From Rotaria sordida (taxonomy: Eukaryota > Rotifera > Eurotatoria > Philodinida > Philodinidae): a stretch of DNA of 64,000 nt. Made by a program: the position numbers and the translations under genes. The stretch is from assembly GCA_905250125.1 (NCBI GenBank), contig CAJNOL010000037.1:28326-92325 (forward strand), in the 5' to 3' direction. Positions within the stretch are counted from its first letter, which is position 1; every line of letters begins with the position of its first letter. The notes under the pieces were generated by a model that was not told the DNA's origin, did no database searches, and was given only the letters and a program-made list of their open reading frames with translations. Below, one piece after another: positions 61,365 through 64,000 of the stretch.

Positions 61365-62330
61365 TTAATTCCTTTTGAGTCGAGATTGTGTGCATCATAC
61401 AGATCCTAATGATCTATGAATATCCTGAAAAGAGTTCAGGCCTTCAGTTTATTGCTGTGTTTTTACCAGAGATGGGATCGGTTCGGTTTAAATTATGAAA
61501 AACCTGACCCCGTCCATTCTCTGATTTTTACGATATTTTTTAGCACAATGCCGTAGTTCTCCACAGGAATACTAGAAAAATTCATTTTCAAGTTTCAATT
61601 TGAAGTTTTCCATAGAAACAAGCCTAACCGGCAACAGTTGATTATGAAAGTTTCCTATCCTAACATACAGCTGTGGCAAAACCTTATTGTTTACATTGCT
61701 TATATATATATATTGGTAGATTCGATGTTCTTATTTCTCAGGATAGGCGGAAATTAAAAGATCTGAAACTTTCAAATTAAACTATTCTCGTTAAGACTTA
61801 TATATGTGCAAAGTTTCAAATCGAAATTTTCTAGCGTTTCTGAGAAAGACCACGGCTAGTGGACTGCATCGAAGTCAGCTAAATGTTTTACTAATAAATC
61901 AGATTTAATGTAAAAGATTTTTTGAATTTTAAATTTTATTTTTTGGTATAAACTGATATGTTGTCGAAATTCGATTGGTGTTTCTTTGAGACTTCCACTA
62001 ATGGGAACAAGTGAAAGTCAACCTTAACTCCGACTTTACCTTGCCTTTGTAAAGCCCTGATGTAACGTGAATCTGGCTTTCAAAATATACCATTTTGTAC
62101 AATGGAATGTCAAAGAATAAAAGTGTACTATTCTACGTAATTTACTGATAGGTAATTTAGAGAGCTTCGACGATTCCAATGCAGATCTTGAATCACAGTA
62201 TTGACTTAAAAATTTCAGTATATATGCAATATCTCGACAGCATCTGAACTGTTTTGACGGTATTCATAGTTCATTAGGATCCACACGATGCACATAGTTC
62301 AGACTCTAAAGCAATTAGTCAATTGAAAGA
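61365..62330. repeat. Foldback element, about 0.97 kb, downstream of CLP1 exon 6
   Basis: Left GAGTCGAGATTGTGTGCATC, then ATACAGATCCTAATGATCTA and TGAATATCC; right GGTATTCATAGTTCATTAGG, then ATCCACACGATGCACATAGT and TCAGACTC. Weaker inner matches include TTTCAATTTGAAGTTTTCCA against TTTCAAATCGAAATTTTCTA (direct sense) and AAACCTTATTG-type segments. The element is non-coding and probably intronic. Confidence 0.75.
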
Positions 62331-64000
62331 CTTCTCTTGTAAGAATATTTTTTTACGATATTATATTAGAGATTGAAATTAAGCTGTTGAGTATAGAACA
62401 GTAACGAAGTTTTATTCGTTTAAGACTGTATTCATTTTTGTCAAAGAGTTAAAATAATTATATAGTTTTCTATTTGAATAAAAAAGAAGAAAGAATATCT
62501 CTGTCTTTCGACTATCTTGTCGTGGATTTAGTAGTCTGATATTTTCTCTACAACTAATATTAGCTGTAATTCTGAACAAAAAGGGTCTGCATGTGATTGT
62601 AGATCTTCTTGCATCCTTCACACGCTGACACCTGCATCCACATCAAGAAATTTTAGTTCATATGCTGTATGTATCATAGAAACATATGCTTGTTTGTAGT
62701 GATTTATAATTTGTTAATAGGGACTTACGTCTTTTTTCTTTTTTTTGTATTGGTTTAGTTTATTCGTCTGAGTTGAAGGTTTTATTAACCTTTTGGTGGT
62801 GAGGTTTTTTGAAAAAAAGAAGAATTTCTCTTTTTCCATAAATTTGATCATAAATCAATCTACATTTTTATTTTATAAAAACTTTTTATAAATACTCGAA
62901 TTGCACTGAAAAAAATTCCTGACACATGCTTTCACGAAAGCTGATATTACATATGAAGCTATATGTTTCAAAATACTAGGAAAGCATTATAACTCTATGC
63001 GGAGTCATCCATCCGCAAAGAGTAAAAAAAAATCTTTTATTCTTTTACTATAAATTTCTTGACTAATTTTTCGCATCGTCCAATTTTCATCTTTTCATAT
63101 CGAATAACGTAGTCACGCGACAATGACGGTCTTATTTAAATAAAATACATATTTATTCACTACCTAGTATATATTATCGATCCATCTATTGATTATTTAT
63201 TTGTTTTTTGTCAATACTTGATACATTAAAAATAACATTTATTTCCATGTTGTTGTACAAAATAATTGCTTCTTTTCGTATGTGTTTTCAAATATAGGAA
63301 ACCTTTTCTAATGTGAAAACCATCGAGATCGACAAGAAGTGTTTACTTGTGATTGCGAGATTTTCAGTTTCTGTTTTCTTTTGCAACCAATTAGTATTCA
63401 GTTGCAATCGCTTTTCGACTACCTAAAATAACCTTTTTTTCTGACAATAAATCAAAATTCGACCTGTATTGACATGATTTAATGTTACTATCAGTTAACC
63501 AAAATAAAAACGATACGGTGTTACAGTAAGCATTATTGTTGTTGTCTAATATTGTTTTTTTCTCTTTTAAATATTCACAGCTACTTTACCCTCTTTGTTT
63601 GTGTCCGATGATTGTTTTTCATTACACAAAATACATAAAAACATATTTTTTTTCTCGTTCTCTACAGGAGTGACAGCCATATTTTGCACTTATTACAGGG
63701 ATTGTTATTGCTTATTGGACCATGAATAAATTCTTACGGCTTCGAATAAGAAAATACTCATATTAGAGAGACTCACTTCTAAGCAAATTTTCTTGAAGCG
63801 GACTATAGAATGTTTAGTATAAGGAGATACTCACAGAAAAAAGTTTTACTGTATAGGAGTTATGCTTTAATATTGAAGATATAAATAAATAAAGAGTTTT
63901 CTTTAGAGCCATAGATTGGAGTCATATCATTAAAACAGTTAAGTATTTTTACTCTTACATAGTAATAAGTTTATACTTCATATGTTGAATAATGAACAAA
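62331..64000. other. Unassigned, probably CLP1 intron or 3' flank
   Basis: I looked on both strands for the remaining CLP1 exons and found none. The stretch holds T-runs and a few acceptor-like sites (for example the ATTCACAG ending at 63581 and the TTATTACAG ending at 63700), but no frame behind them matches CLP1 or any family I know. Confidence 0.4.

Noticed and set aside
1-64000. CRISPR array, bacterial insertion sequence, phage or horizontally acquired operon
   Set aside because: The only direct repeats are coding or microsatellite arrays. Recognised genes have spliceosomal introns and animal orthologues, and no transposase or phage protein was seen on either strand.

Overview
The window is AT-rich eukaryotic DNA from a small invertebrate. 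Most introns are 46 to 140 bp with GT..AG ends, and codons mostly end in A or T. I think a bdelloid rotifer close to Rotaria or Adineta is the most likely source. This is an inference from three things: the intron style; a decayed gene at 45.9-46.8 kb that resembles a protein family I remember as expanded in bdelloids; and splice acceptors sitting just before start codons, which suits the spliced-leader trans-splicing known in rotifers. There are no CRISPR arrays, bacterial operons or insertion sequences.

Layout. 0-0.7 kb: 3' end of a Gly/Asn-repeat protein gene. 1.7-3.9 kb: two small tandem paralogous two-pass membrane proteins. 3.9-9.9 kb: repeats. 9.9-13.6 kb: protocadherin-like gene. 15.5-18.3 kb (minus): nine-exon leucine-rich-repeat (LRR) protein, head to head with elongation factor 1-beta (18.8-19.9 kb). 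20.0-24.6 kb: two-RRM, Gln/Ser-rich RNA-binding protein. 25.2 kb: assembly gap of 10 Ns. 28.3-29.2 kb: CLIC-type glutathione-transferase-fold protein. 33.7-35.1 kb (minus): single-exon surface LRR protein. 35.6 kb: tRNA-derived SINE. 36-43 kb: no gene seen, microsatellites. 43.4-46.8 kb: gene relics. 50.0-52.8 kb (minus): second surface LRR protein. 54.9-60.0 kb: Arp2/3 complex subunit 1. 60.3 kb to beyond the window: RNA kinase CLP1, 5' part.

I placed exon boundaries by hand from frame, splice sites and family similarity. In every multi-exon model the phases add up. Lengths in residues are: eEF1-beta 238, RRM protein 600, CLIC 256, cadherin-like 901, nine-exon LRR 437, four-exon LRR 425, ARPC1 372.

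The main non-genic feature is a heavy load of long imperfect palindromes (foldback, MITE-like elements of 0.15-1.1 kb). At least fourteen are visible, about half of them inside introns. Three of them (14.1, 20.7 and 58.0 kb) share a diverged core, and two others (8.7 and 48.9 kb) are copies of one family. The introns that carry them are 0.4-2.9 kb, against 46-140 bp for the rest. I found no clearly new multi-gene system. The best candidates for something undescribed are the tandem CxCC membrane proteins, the palindrome superfamily, the tRNA-derived SINE and the start-proximal acceptor sites.
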